This document shows, piece by piece, positions 20,895 to 29,885 of a stretch of 46,078 nucleotides of DNA (the first letter of the stretch is position 1; each line of letters begins with the position of its first letter). The notes below the pieces were generated by a model. It was not told the DNA's origin. It was given only the letters and a program-made list of their open reading frames with translations, and did no database searches. The stretch is from Phycicoccus elongatus Lp2 (GTDB taxonomy: Bacteria > Actinomycetota > Actinomycetes > Actinomycetales > Dermatophilaceae), in NCBI RefSeq assembly GCF_000367525.1, contig NZ_HF570956.1, forward strand, positions 2,485,020 to 2,531,097. Direction: 5' to 3'. The translations under genes and the position numbers were made by a program.

Positions 20895-21422
20895 GTGGCG
20901 CAGCGGATCGTCGAGGTCGCGCCCGAGCGCCTCGACGGTTGGCTGGAGCGTTTCGAGGCCAACAACCCCGGGGGTGAGCCCCAACGCGTGGTGAACCTGG
21001 AGCGCTTCGACCACTCACCGCTCGCGGTGCTCCTCCTCCGTCGAGGTGGGTATGCCGTCGCGCTGGCCGCCGAGGACGGCCTCCTGGCGCACAAGGTCGG
21101 CTCGCGCCACGTCCAGTCCCGCACGGCCGCCGGTGGCTGGTCGCAGCAACGCTTCGCCCGGCGTCGGGGCAACCAGGCCGATGCGCTCGTCGGGGCGGTG
21201 CAGGACCATTTCGTGCGGATCCTCGACGGGCAGCCGGCACCGATGGCACTGCTCGTGGGCGGCGACAAGGCACTGGCCGCCGAGGTCCTGGCCGACCCAC
21301 GGCTGGTGCACCTGACCACGTTGCCCAGCCGCGCGGCATACGACATCGGGGACCCGAAGCGGTCCGTGCTGGACGAAACCCTCCGGCGCAGCCGGAGGGT
21401 TCGCGTCACGATCGAGGAGTAG
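20895..21422 (+). CDS. acVLRF1-type peptidyl-tRNA hydrolase/release factor
   Basis: A 175-aa actinobacterial member of the VLRF1 (Vms1-like release factor) group, structurally related to eRF1. The catalytic-loop signature GGWSQQRFARRRGNQ (residues 80-94) is clear, with the glutamines in the position of the GGQ-like loop. The family is proposed to release nascent chains from stalled or split ribosomes. It starts at GTG 20895, eight bases after sufT, and is probably cotranscribed with the SUF genes. The convergent metallopeptidase ends 3 bp downstream. Confidence 0.85.
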   Translation: MAQRIVEVAPERLDGWLERFEANNPGGEPQRVVNLERFDHSPLAVLLLRRGGYAVALAAEDGLLAHKVGSRHVQSRTAAGGWSQQRFARRRGNQADALVGAVQDHFVRILDGQPAPMALLVGGDKALAAEVLADPRLVHLTTLPSRAAYDIGDPKRSVLDETLRRSRRVRVTIEE

Positions 21423-21425
21423 GCC

Positions 21426-22349
21426 TCACTCGACGGTTGCCACCGAGAAGGTGTCGCACTGGTTGAGGTCACCGGTCTTGTAGCCCTGGAGGAACCAGCG
21501 CTGGCGCGCCTCGGCCGATCCGTGGGTCCACGCCTCAGGGTTGACCTGGCCCTGGGTCTTGGACTGGATCTGGTCGTCGCCGACGGCGGCTGCTGCGGAC
21601 AGCGCCGACTGGATGTCCTGGTCGGTCAGCGGCTTCAGGAAGGGCTTGCCGTCGGCGCCGTTGGTCGTGGAGGCGTGCTTGGCCCACACGCCGCCGAGGC
21701 AGTCGGCCATGAGCTCGATGCGCACACCGTTGCTGTTGGGTCCGGTTCCGCCCTGCTGAGCGCGGCCGAGCAGGCCGAGTTGGTCCTGGAGGGCGTGGCC
21801 GTACTCGTGGGCGACGACGTACTCCTGGGCGAGGGCTCCGTCGTCGGCGCCGAACTTCTGGGTCAGCAGGTCGAAGAAGGAGGCGTCGAGGTAGACCTTC
21901 TGGTCGAGCGGGCAGTAGAACGGGCCGACCTGGTTGCTCGCTGTCCCGCACTGGCTCTGGGTGGCGCCGCTGTAGATGACCGACTTGGTCGGCTGCCACT
22001 GCTTGCCGTATCGCGGGAGCTCGGCGGTCCAGTAGGCCTGCACCGAGTTGACGGTACCGATGATCCGACACTCGGCGTTCTGGTTGGCGTCCGCGCCGGT
22101 TTTGCACTCGGAGAAGTTGTCGGCCTGCGAACCACCGGGCTCCACCTGGCTGGTGTCGTCGCCTGATGTCGTGCTCCCGCCGCCCCCGGGCAGGTCGGCC
22201 GGGTTGATCCCGAAGATGAGGGCGAGGATGAGCATGATGATGCCGCCGATGCCGCCGCCGACCACGAGGCCGCCGGGCCCGCCACCGCTGCTGCGACCGC
22301 CGGACTCGACCTGTGAGGTGTCGAGCCGGACGTCGTCGTTGAAGCTCAT
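21426..22349 (-). CDS. Neutral zinc metallopeptidase, membrane-anchored (YpfJ/PF04228 type)
   Basis: A 307-aa protein with a short polar N-terminus, a Gly-rich run and one transmembrane helix (about 29-48), then an extracytoplasmic domain. The zinc motif HEYGH is at 181-185, followed by RIELMADCLGGVWA with the probable third ligand Glu, and QRWFLQGYKTGDLNQCDTF at the end. Several cysteines (Cys82, 94, 134, 146) suggest disulfides outside the membrane. Start ATG 22349 (MSFNDDVRLDTSQV) matches the family N-terminus; the open frame continues 39 codons upstream without homology. Confidence 0.92.
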   Translation of the reverse strand: MSFNDDVRLDTSQVESGGRSSGGGPGGLVVGGGIGGIIMLILALIFGINPADLPGGGGSTTSGDDTSQVEPGGSQADNFSECKTGADANQNAECRIIGTVNSVQAYWTAELPRYGKQWQPTKSVIYSGATQSQCGTASNQVGPFYCPLDQKVYLDASFFDLLTQKFGADDGALAQEYVVAHEYGHALQDQLGLLGRAQQGGTGPNSNGVRIELMADCLGGVWAKHASTTNGADGKPFLKPLTDQDIQSALSAAAAVGDDQIQSKTQGQVNPEAWTHGSAEARQRWFLQGYKTGDLNQCDTFSVATVE

Positions 22350-22504
22350 GAGTGCGGCCTTCCTGAAAAGGGCGTTTCGAGCCGCACGTGCGGCGGCACC
22401 TACACTAAACCGTCCTTTGACGTCGATGGCTTCCCGCGAGTCGCTCGGTCGCCGTGTCGTCGCCACAGGACTTTCTCAACGTCCACCGCACCGAGGGCTC
22501 GACC

Positions 22505-24106
22505 ATGATCTCCGCTGCCGCCGTCGAACTGCGGGCCGGCTCCCACCTCCTGCTCGACGCAGCGACCTTCCGCGTCGCCCCGGGGGATCGGATCGGGCTG
22601 GTCGGGCGCAACGGTGCCGGCAAGACGACCTTGACCAAGGCGCTGGCGGGCCAGACCTTGCCGGCCGCCGGGACGATCACGCGATCCGGTGACGTGGGCT
22701 ACCTGCCCCAGGATCCGCGCACGGGCGACCTCGACGTGACGGCGCGGGATCGGATCCTGTCGGCTCGGGGGCTGGATCAGATCGTGCGGGACCTGCGTGC
22801 GGCCGAAACGTCGATGGCCGCCGAGACAGGCGAGAAGCAGGAGCGCGCCATGAGGCGCTACGCCCGGCTCGACGCCGAGTTCACCGCTGCCGGCGGGTAT
22901 GCCGCGGAGTCCGAGGCCGCGCAGATCGCCGGGGCTCTGGGTCTGACCGAGCGGCAACTCGACCAAGCGCTCGGGACCCTCTCCGGTGGTCAGCGGCGCC
23001 GCATCGAACTGGCGCGCATCCTCTTCTCGGGCGCCCAGACTCTGCTCCTCGACGAGCCGACCAATCACCTCGACGCCGACTCGATCGCCTGGCTGCGCGA
23101 CCACCTCAAGGGCTACAAGGGCGGTCTCATCGTCATCTCGCACGACGTCGACCTGCTCGATGCGGTCGTCAACAAGGTCTTCCACCTTGATGCCAACCGC
23201 GCCGAGCTCGACATCTACAACCTGGGCTGGAAGGCCTACCTGGGCCAACGCGAGACCGACGAGCGCCGCCGAAAGCGCGAGCGCGCCAACGTCGAGAAGA
23301 AGGCCGCTGTCCTGCTGGCCCAGGCCGACAAGATGCGCGCCAAGGCGACCAAGACGGTCGCGGCCCAGAACATGGCGCGTCGGGCTGAGCGGATGCTGGG
23401 TGGTCTGGAGTCCGAGCGGGCCCACGACAAGGTGGCCAAGCTGCGCTTCCCCGAGCCGGCTGCGTGTGGCAAGACGCCGCTGCGGGCATCCGGTCTGTCG
23501 CGGTCCTATGGCTCGCAGGAGATCTTCACCGACGTCGACCTCGCGATCGACCGCGGATCACGGGTCGTGGTTCTCGGCCTCAACGGTGCCGGCAAGACGA
23601 CCCTGTTGCGGATGCTCGCGGGCGTCGACACCCCCGACACCGGGCAGGTCGAGCCCGGGCATGGGCTCAAGGTCGGCTATTACGCCCAGGAGCACGAGAA
23701 CCTCGACACCACGCGGTCGGTGCTGGAGAACATGAAGTCGGCGGCACCGGACAGTTTCGGGGAGACGGACGTCCGCAAGGTGCTGGGGTCGTTCCTCTTC
23801 TCCGGTGACGCGGTCGACAAGCCAGCCGGAGTCCTGTCCGGTGGCGAGAAGACGCGGCTCTCACTGGCGATGCTGGTCGTCTCCTCGGCCAATGTCCTGC
23901 TGCTCGACGAGCCGACCAACAACCTCGACCCGGCCTCACGCGCCGAGATCCTCGGAGCCCTCTCGACCTACAAGGGCGCCGTCGTGCTCGTCACGCACGA
24001 CGAGGGTGCCGTCGACGCCCTCGAGCCCGAGCGAATCCTGCTCCTGCCCGACTGCGTCGAGGACCTCTACAACGCCGACTACCGCGATCTGATCACCCTC
24101 GCCTGA
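22505..24106 (+). CDS. ABC-F family ATPase (ribosome-associated)
   Basis: A 533-aa protein with two ABC ATPase domains and no transmembrane segments, the layout of ABC-F translation factors. Domain 1: GRNGAGKT, LSGGQRRRIELARIL, DEPTNHLDADS. Linker with many charged residues (RRRKRERANVEKK...MRAKATKT), the P-site tRNA interaction motif region. Domain 2: GLNGAGKT, LSGGEKTRLSLAM, DEPTNNLDP. ATG 22505 (MISAAAVELRAG) begins the first domain correctly; an in-frame start 17 codons upstream is unlikely. M. tuberculosis Rv1473 is a likely counterpart and also lies beyond the suf operon. Confidence 0.94.
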   Translation: MISAAAVELRAGSHLLLDAATFRVAPGDRIGLVGRNGAGKTTLTKALAGQTLPAAGTITRSGDVGYLPQDPRTGDLDVTARDRILSARGLDQIVRDLRAAETSMAAETGEKQERAMRRYARLDAEFTAAGGYAAESEAAQIAGALGLTERQLDQALGTLSGGQRRRIELARILFSGAQTLLLDEPTNHLDADSIAWLRDHLKGYKGGLIVISHDVDLLDAVVNKVFHLDANRAELDIYNLGWKAYLGQRETDERRRKRERANVEKKAAVLLAQADKMRAKATKTVAAQNMARRAERMLGGLESERAHDKVAKLRFPEPAACGKTPLRASGLSRSYGSQEIFTDVDLAIDRGSRVVVLGLNGAGKTTLLRMLAGVDTPDTGQVEPGHGLKVGYYAQEHENLDTTRSVLENMKSAAPDSFGETDVRKVLGSFLFSGDAVDKPAGVLSGGEKTRLSLAMLVVSSANVLLLDEPTNNLDPASRAEILGALSTYKGAVVLVTHDEGAVDALEPERILLLPDCVEDLYNADYRDLITLA

Positions 24107-24139
24107 ACCCAACTTCTGCGTCACGCAGAAGTTGGGTTC
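24105..24139. terminator. Perfect long hairpin between convergent genes
   Basis: Arms 24105-24120 (GAACCCAACTTCTGCG) and 24124-24139 are perfectly complementary over 16 bp around the three-base loop TCA. The left arm begins in the stop codon of the ABC-F gene. It lacks a U-tract except TTCT, but a 16-bp stem in the gap between convergent genes would serve as a bidirectional terminator. The same core recurs at 24167-24191, so it may also be a dispersed palindromic repeat. Confidence 0.65.
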
Positions 24140-24166
24140 TCGCGCAGTTATTGCCGGTCGCCGGGT

Positions 24167-24191
24167 CAACTTCTGCGTGACGCAGAAGGTG
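24167..24191. repeat. Second, imperfect copy of the ACTTCTGCGT palindrome
   Basis: CAACTTCTGCG, loop TGA, CGCAGAAGGTG: eight perfect base pairs (24170-24177 with 24181-24188), then one mismatch and two more pairs. It shares the CAACTTCTGCG...CGCAGAAG core with the perfect hairpin 60 bp upstream and lies just after the stop of the minus-strand TrpB2 gene. The pair fills the 93-bp convergent gap. Confidence 0.7.
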
Positions 24192-24199
24192 TCGTTCAC

Positions 24200-25585
24200 T
24201 CAGGAGTTGGCGATCTCGGGGAGGCGGGTCAGTGCCTTGGCCACCGATTCCTGCAGCTCGGTGTCTGCCCAGGTGTGGTCGACGAGGCCGCCGCGAAGGT
24301 AGGCGTCGTAGGCCATCATGTCGACATGGCCGTGCCCCGACAGGGCGATGACGATGCAGGTCTGGTCGCCGGCAGCCGTGGCTGCGTTCGCGGCATCGAC
24401 GGCCGCCGCGATGGCGTGGGTCGACTCCGGAGCGGGCAGGATGCCCTCCGTCTGGGCGAACAGCACGCCAGCGGCGAAGCAGTCCTTCTGCGTCTTGGCC
24501 ACGGCCTCGATCATCCCCTCCTCGTAGAGGTGGCTGATGATGGGGCTCATCCCGTGATAGCGCAGTCCGCCCGCGTGGATCGGGTCCGGCATGAAGTCGT
24601 GGCCCAAGGTGTGCATCTTGAGCAGCGGCGTCAGGCCTGCGACATCGCCGAAGTCGTAGGCGTAGACCCCCTGGGTCAGTGACGGGCACGACGCCGGCTC
24701 GACCGCCCGGATGATCGGCCCGGCCCCGCCCGCGGCCAACTTCTCGCGGATGAACGGGAAGGTCAGCCCGCCGAAGTTCGAGCCGCCACCGGTGCAGCCG
24801 ACGATGAGGTCCGCGGTCTCGCCGATCTTCGCGAGCTGCAGCAGTGCCTCCTCGCCGATGATCGTCTGGTGCAGCAGCACGTGGTTGAGGACCGACCCGA
24901 GCGCATAGTTCGCGTCCGGGTCCTGCGCGGCGACCTCGACCGCTTCCGAGATGGCCAAGCCGAGAGAGCCGGGGGAGTCCGGGTTCGTCGCCAGCACCGC
25001 ACGCCCCGCGTCCGTGAGGTCCGAGGGTGAGGGGTGGATCGTCGCGCCGAAGGTCTCGATCATGATCTTGCGATAGGGCTTGCCGTCATAGGAGGCGCGA
25101 ACCTGCCAGATCTCGCACTCGAGCCCGAACTGCGCGCAGGCAAAGGCCAATGACGTGCCCCACTGTCCGGCACCCGTCTCGCTCGTCAGCTTCTTGATGC
25201 CCGCCTTCGCGTTGTAGTAGGCCTGCGGCACAGCGGTGTTCGGCTTGTGGGAGCCGGCCGGCGAGACACCTTCGTACTTGTAGTAGATCCGAGCGGGTGT
25301 CCCCAGCGCCTTCTCCAGACGGTGCGCGCGGTACAGCGGGGACGGCCTCCAGAGGCGATAGACCTCCTGCACCTCCTCGGGGATGTCGACATAGCGCTCC
25401 GTCGTGACCTCCTGCGCGATGAGGTCCATCGGGAAGATCGGTGTCAGGTCGTCAGGTCCGACCGGTTGCCCGGTGCCCGGGTGCAGCGGCGGCGGAGGTG
25501 GAGTGGGCAGGTCGGCGAGGAGGTTGTACCAGCGGGTCGGCATCTCCGACTCGTCGAGGATCACCTTGTGCTGTTGGATTGCCAC
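24200..25585 (-). CDS. trpB: TrpB2-type tryptophan synthase beta-like PLP enzyme
   Basis: A 461-aa member of the TrpB-like (TrpB2) family, longer than ordinary TrpB. PLP lysine is Lys114 in [15 protein letters not shown]; the phosphate-binding [11 protein letters not shown] and the catalytic-type Glu region are present, as is [13 protein letters not shown] near the end. No trpA or other trp gene is nearby, so it may make tryptophan from free indole and serine or act on another substrate (inference). GTG 25585 ([21 protein letters not shown]) is preferred, with GAAGGG upstream; an ATG 16 codons earlier is possible. Confidence 0.93.
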   Translation of the reverse strand: MAIQQHKVILDESEMPTRWYNLLADLPTPPPPPLHPGTGQPVGPDDLTPIFPMDLIAQEVTTERYVDIPEEVQEVYRLWRPSPLYRAHRLEKALGTPARIYYKYEGVSPAGSHKPNTAVPQAYYNAKAGIKKLTSETGAGQWGTSLAFACAQFGLECEIWQVRASYDGKPYRKIMIETFGATIHPSPSDLTDAGRAVLATNPDSPGSLGLAISEAVEVAAQDPDANYALGSVLNHVLLHQTIIGEEALLQLAKIGETADLIVGCTGGGSNFGGLTFPFIREKLAAGGAGPIIRAVEPASCPSLTQGVYAYDFGDVAGLTPLLKMHTLGHDFMPDPIHAGGLRYHGMSPIISHLYEEGMIEAVAKTQKDCFAAGVLFAQTEGILPAPESTHAIAAAVDAANAATAAGDQTCIVIALSGHGHVDMMAYDAYLRGGLVDHTWADTELQESVAKALTRLPEIANS

Positions 25586-25870
25586 TCTTGCGCCCTTCGT
25601 CGGTTGCCCGGCCCACCCGGGAGTTTGCGGCACATCGTGCCCGGCCCCGCGGCATACCGGAACGGGGAGTCCACGGGTTGGCGACGACGCACGTCAGTCC
25701 GCGACGTGACGAGCTGATGTCATCGCTCTGACCTGCTGACGACACGAAGTCGCGACCTTCCACGTTGATGTCGGGCCGCGATCGCGACTGCCGCCCGGTG
25801 GCTGGGGGAATGGCTGTCAGGGGTCAGTGGTTGACTTCGGGGCGATGACGAGGATCACAGGAGGCCGCCG

Positions 25871-27745
25871 ATGAGCATGCAGCAGGGCTGGCAGGTGATG
25901 CGGAGCATGTCGCGCGACTCCAGCGTCAAGGAGCAGACTCTCGCCGAGGGCACGACCAAGCGGGTCATGTCCTATGCGCGGCCCTACCGAGGCCGGATCG
26001 CCGCGTTCCTCGTCCTCGTCGTCATCGACGCCGTCCTCGTCGTCGCCACCCCGTTGATCCTCAAGTCGCTCGTCGACGACGGGGTCGTCCCCGGCGACCG
26101 ACAGGTCGTCGTGCGGCTTGCTGTGCTCGTCGCAGGGCTGGCTCTCCTCACGGCCATCGTCGCCCTCGCCGAGCGCTGGCTGTCCTCCCGGATCGGTGAG
26201 GGCCTGATCTACGACCTGCGCACCCAGGTCTTCGGCCACGTCCTGCGCCAGCCGATCGCCTTCTTCACCCGCGCGCAGACGGGGGCCCTGGTCTCCCGGC
26301 TGGGGCAGGACGTCATCGGCGCGCAGCAGGCCTTCACGTCGGTCCTGTCCAACACCGTGAGCAATGCGATCTCGCTGGTCCTCATCCTCGTCGCCATGGC
26401 CAGCCTGTCCTGGCAACTCACCCTGGGCGCGGTGCTCCTCGTGCCCCTCTTCCTCGTCCCCGCCAAACTGATGGGGCGCCGACTGGCCGACCTCAGCCAC
26501 CAGCAGATGGGGCTCAACGCTGATCTCTCGTCCCGGATGACCGAGCGGTTCAACGTCGCCGGTGCGTTGTTGGTCAAGTTGTTCGGGCGGCCCGCCACCG
26601 AGGACGAGGAGTATGCCGCGCGCGCCGCCGGTGTGCGCGACATCGGCGTCCGGATCGCGATCAACCGAGCGGTCTTCTTCGTGGCCCTCACGACCGTCGC
26701 GTCGCTGGCAACCGCCATGGTCTATGGCTTCGGCGGCATCCAGGCGATCGAGGGAGTGCTCACGGTCGGCACCCTCTTTGCGCTCACTGCGCTGCTCGCC
26801 CGCCTCTACGGCCCCCTCACCGCGATCTCCAATGTGCGCGTCGACATCATGACCGCGCTCGTCAGCTTCCAGCGGGTCTTCGAGGTCCTCGACCTCCAGC
26901 CGCTCGTCGCCGAGGCTCCCGACGCCCGTCACCTTCCCAGTGGCCCGGTCGGGGTGGAACTGCGCGATGTGTCCTTCAGTTATCCGTCAGCGGACAGGGT
27001 CTCCCTCGCCTCCCTGGAAGGAGTCGCCCTCGGAGACCGGCTCGGTGGAGGTGCGGTGCTGCGTGGCATCGACCTCACCGTCGAGCCGGGGCAGCTCGTG
27101 GCCCTTGTCGGCCCGAGTGGTGCCGGCAAGACGACCCTGACCGGGCTCGTCGCGCGGCTTTATGACCCCGATGCCGGCTCGGTCCGGATCAACGGCGTGG
27201 ACCTGCGGGACGCCACACTGGCCTCGATCAGCGACACGGTCGGGGTCGTCACCCAGGAGGCGCACCTCTTCCACGACACCATCCGCGCCAACCTTGCGTA
27301 TGCCGCGCCGGAGGCCACCGACGCGCAGATGTGGGCCGCCCTCGAGGCCGCGCAGGTCCGCCGGCTGGTGGAGTTGCTGCCCTCCGGGCTCGACACCGTG
27401 GTGGGTGACCGCGGGCACCGCCTCTCCGGCGGCGAGAAGCAGCGGCTGGCCATCGCCCGGCTGCTGCTGAAGAGCCCCGGCCTGCTGGTGCTCGACGAGG
27501 CGACCGCGCATCTGGACAGCGAGTCGGAGGTCGCTCTCCAGCGAGCGCTCGACGAGGCCTTGCGCGACCGGACGGCGATCGTGATTGCGCACCGCCTGTC
27601 GACCGTGCGGGGTGCCGACCAGATCCTCGTCCTGGCCGACGGGAAAATCGTCGAACGCGGCACGCACCTCGAATTGCTCGAGCGCAGTGGCCTCTATGCC
27701 GACCTCTATCGCACCCAGTTCGCGACCGAGTCGGTCCGGATCTGA
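25871..27745 (+). CDS. ABC half-transporter (multidrug/lipid exporter type)
   Basis: A 624-aa fused permease-ATPase half-transporter, which works as a dimer. Six transmembrane helices span about residues 35-330. The ATPase domain has Walker A GPSGAGKTT (about 415), signature LSGGEKQRLAIARLL (about 519), DEATAHLDSESE and the H-loop IAHRLSTV. An insertion of about 20 aa (SLASLEGVALGDRLGGGAVL) separates the first two strands of the ATPase domain from the usual LRGIDLTV. ATG 25871 has CAGGAGG seven to eight bases upstream. Its 3' end overlaps the convergent GH15-like gene by 40 bp. Substrate unknown. Confidence 0.93.
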   Translation: MSMQQGWQVMRSMSRDSSVKEQTLAEGTTKRVMSYARPYRGRIAAFLVLVVIDAVLVVATPLILKSLVDDGVVPGDRQVVVRLAVLVAGLALLTAIVALAERWLSSRIGEGLIYDLRTQVFGHVLRQPIAFFTRAQTGALVSRLGQDVIGAQQAFTSVLSNTVSNAISLVLILVAMASLSWQLTLGAVLLVPLFLVPAKLMGRRLADLSHQQMGLNADLSSRMTERFNVAGALLVKLFGRPATEDEEYAARAAGVRDIGVRIAINRAVFFVALTTVASLATAMVYGFGGIQAIEGVLTVGTLFALTALLARLYGPLTAISNVRVDIMTALVSFQRVFEVLDLQPLVAEAPDARHLPSGPVGVELRDVSFSYPSADRVSLASLEGVALGDRLGGGAVLRGIDLTVEPGQLVALVGPSGAGKTTLTGLVARLYDPDAGSVRINGVDLRDATLASISDTVGVVTQEAHLFHDTIRANLAYAAPEATDAQMWAALEAAQVRRLVELLPSGLDTVVGDRGHRLSGGEKQRLAIARLLLKSPGLLVLDEATAHLDSESEVALQRALDEALRDRTAIVIAHRLSTVRGADQILVLADGKIVERGTHLELLERSGLYADLYRTQFATESVRI

Positions 27746-29010
27746 CGGTCGCGATCCAGCTCGTAGGCAGCGAGCACGACAAGCGCAGCGGTCCACGCCA
27801 GCGGCGCTGGTCCGGCCGGGGCGCCGTCGTTGAGCACCTTCTCGGGCAGTGACCCCCACGGCGTGCGGATGCTGTCGAGCCAGGTCAGCCACTGTTTGGC
27901 CAGCGGCGCGCGACCGGACGACGCAGCGTTGAAGGCAACCAGTGCCGTTTGCGGGGTCCACGACTCCCCGTGTTGCCACCAATCGGTCCCGGGTGCCAGT
28001 CCACCGCTGGCTCGAGCCGCCCCTTGCTGATAGCCCAACCAGGCCTCGAGCACGGCGGGCTGCTCGTCGGTGAAGGGTGGCATGAGCATGGCGGTGCCGG
28101 CGTCTCGACCGCCCCGGTCGCCGTGCCGCTGGAAGGTCGGCCCGAAGTGGCTGAGGATGACCGGCTCGAACGTTGCCGCTGCCGACGCGGCCCTCGCCGC
28201 TCGTCCGGGATCGTCCAGCGTGGTGAAGAAGGTGGCGGCGCCCCGCAAGCCGGCGAGCATCGGCGCGACGAGTCCGAGCGAAGCTCGTGACTGCTCCACC
28301 TCCCAGAAATCAGCGGTGACGACCGGCAAGGTGGTGCCGGCGGACGTCGAGGTGAGCAGGTGGTCGAGGCAGCCCGTCGCGAGGCGGCGGAGATCCACGG
28401 CGAGCGACGGTTGTGCCTCCAGCAGGCGGCCCAGGCCGATCGCTGTCAGGGACCCCAGCGCCCAGAGCACCCAGCCGGGGCCGTCGGACTGCGCCGGCCG
28501 CGCATCGGGGACACCCGACCCGTCGAGCAGATAACGCGACTCGAGACCTCCGCCCGGCAGTTGGAGGGGCGCGAAGAAGCGCAGCGCCGCGGCCGCCTCC
28601 TCGAGATGACCAGCGCAGGCCAGCGCGAGTGCGCCGAAGGCGGCGTCGCGCGGCCATGAGTAGTTCCACTTCATTCCCGCGCCGGCAGCCAGGGCGCCGC
28701 TGGGCGCGGTCAATCGGCGCAGGTCGAGCAGGGCCGACCGCACCATGTCCTCGATGTCGGTGCCGCGCCCGGGCACGCTGCCCGAGACCAGCCACTCCTG
28801 GTTGAGCAGGTCGAGTTCGGCTCGAGCGCCTCGGTTGGTCAGGTGCGCGGCATACCAATCGGGCGCGGTGTGGAGCCGTGGCACCCCCGGGCCCCAGACG
28901 TGGGTCGCGCCGGCGGTGATGGTCGCGACCGCCAACCCGGCACCGGCGGCCAGGACCCAGCGCCGATCCGGTCGGGTCACCCGACCCGCACCACGGTCGG
29001 CCCAAGCCAT
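27706..29010 (-). CDS. Exported GH15-like (glucoamylase-type alpha/alpha barrel) protein
   Basis: A 434-aa protein with an N-terminal basic RPDRRWVLAAGAGLAVATI segment, a likely Tat or Sec signal (about residues 9-33). The mature part is helical, and MKWNYSWPRDAAFGALALA (around residue 115) is the 'WPRDA' pattern of GH15 glucoamylases and related alpha,alpha-toroid enzymes. WWQHGESWTPQTA near the C-terminus would fit the other side of the barrel. I infer a glycoside hydrolase-like secreted protein; catalytic acids are not certain. ATG 29010 is chosen over an ATG 33 codons earlier because the signal then begins near the N-terminus. The last 40 bp overlap the ABC exporter on the other strand. 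Confidence 0.75.
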   Translation of the reverse strand: MAWADRGAGRVTRPDRRWVLAAGAGLAVATITAGATHVWGPGVPRLHTAPDWYAAHLTNRGARAELDLLNQEWLVSGSVPGRGTDIEDMVRSALLDLRRLTAPSGALAAGAGMKWNYSWPRDAAFGALALACAGHLEEAAAALRFFAPLQLPGGGLESRYLLDGSGVPDARPAQSDGPGWVLWALGSLTAIGLGRLLEAQPSLAVDLRRLATGCLDHLLTSTSAGTTLPVVTADFWEVEQSRASLGLVAPMLAGLRGAATFFTTLDDPGRAARAASAAATFEPVILSHFGPTFQRHGDRGGRDAGTAMLMPPFTDEQPAVLEAWLGYQQGAARASGGLAPGTDWWQHGESWTPQTALVAFNAASSGRAPLAKQWLTWLDSIRTPWGSLPEKVLNDGAPAGPAPLAWTAALVVLAAYELDRDRQIRTDSVANWVR

Positions 29011-29041
29011 GCCGTGGAGTCTGGCACATGCGGCCGCGGAC

Positions 29042-29851
29042 TCAGCCGTCCTCCTCGTCCCAGACGCGGACCTTCTTGGGCCTGGGCGGGCTCTTCGCCG
29101 CCCCGTCACCGGCCACGTCCTCGGCTTCCATCCGCAGTTCCCGGCGAATCCCGAACCAGATGAGCACCAAGCCCAGCGGCATCGTCAGCCACCACTGGTA
29201 GGCGTAGGCCTGGTGTGGGCCGAGCGATCGATCGGGGGGGTCGAGGGGCGTCGGGGCGGGTGCCACGTCTCCCGAGGCGCTGCGCTCCTCCTGGAGGCGC
29301 ACATAGCCGCCGAGCAGGTCCTCACCGGTGGCCCGGGCCGCTTCAGGGAGATTGATCGAGGCCAACTGGCCGGCGGGCAGTTTCCGACCCTTGCTTGCTT
29401 CCCCTGGCAGAGCCCACCCGACGAGCGTGACCGTCTCCGTGGGGGGCGCCGGTGCGGCGGGCAGCACGTCCGCGCCGCTGCTGGACGCCTCGACCCACCC
29501 GCGGTCGACCAGAACGACCTGGCCGGTGTCGAGGCGGAAGGGGGAGACCAACTCGAAGCCCGTGCTGCCCAGGTTGGGCCGGTTGCGCACGTAGATCGGG
29601 TGCGTCGTCGTGTACTCCCCACGGGCGGTCACCCGTGTCCACTGTCGGGTGAGCGGGAGTGGAGAAGACGTCATCACCGAGGCCAGCGGCACGGGCTCGG
29701 CCCGGTAGTTCGCATCGAGACGGGCGTTGCGCTCGGCCTTGTAGAGGTGTCGGCCGTACTGCCATTGACCGAGGTGATAGCAGGCGATCGCCGCAAGGAT
29801 GGCCAGGACGAAGGCCCCCAGCCACTTGCGAGTGAGGAACCGCCGGAGCAC
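29042..29851 (-). CDS. SURF1-family cytochrome oxidase assembly protein
   Basis: SURF1 proteins aid insertion of haem A into cytochrome c oxidase. This 269-aa protein has an N-terminal helix (TRKWLGAFVLAILAAIACYHLGQWQ), the conserved YGRHLYKAERN, WTRVTARGEY, VLVDRGWV, and a second helix near the C-terminus (QWWLTMPLGLVLIWFGIRREL), the standard two-helix layout. The start is taken as GTG 29851 because that places the first helix at about residue 10; the ribosome site is weak. It sits 34 bp from the divergent moaA and about 19 kb from ctaA. Confidence 0.9.
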   Translation of the reverse strand: MLRRFLTRKWLGAFVLAILAAIACYHLGQWQYGRHLYKAERNARLDANYRAEPVPLASVMTSSPLPLTRQWTRVTARGEYTTTHPIYVRNRPNLGSTGFELVSPFRLDTGQVVLVDRGWVEASSSGADVLPAAPAPPTETVTLVGWALPGEASKGRKLPAGQLASINLPEAARATGEDLLGGYVRLQEERSASGDVAPAPTPLDPPDRSLGPHQAYAYQWWLTMPLGLVLIWFGIRRELRMEAEDVAGDGAAKSPPRPKKVRVWDEEDG

Positions 29852-29885
29852 CCCGTCACGGTACCCGTCGTAGATTGGTCCCCTG

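Noticed and set aside
25586-25870. Small ORFs in the 285-bp gap between TrpB2 and the ABC exporter
   Set aside because: No coding signature or conserved motif; the gap is best read as divergent promoter DNA with one copy of the iterated 10-mer.
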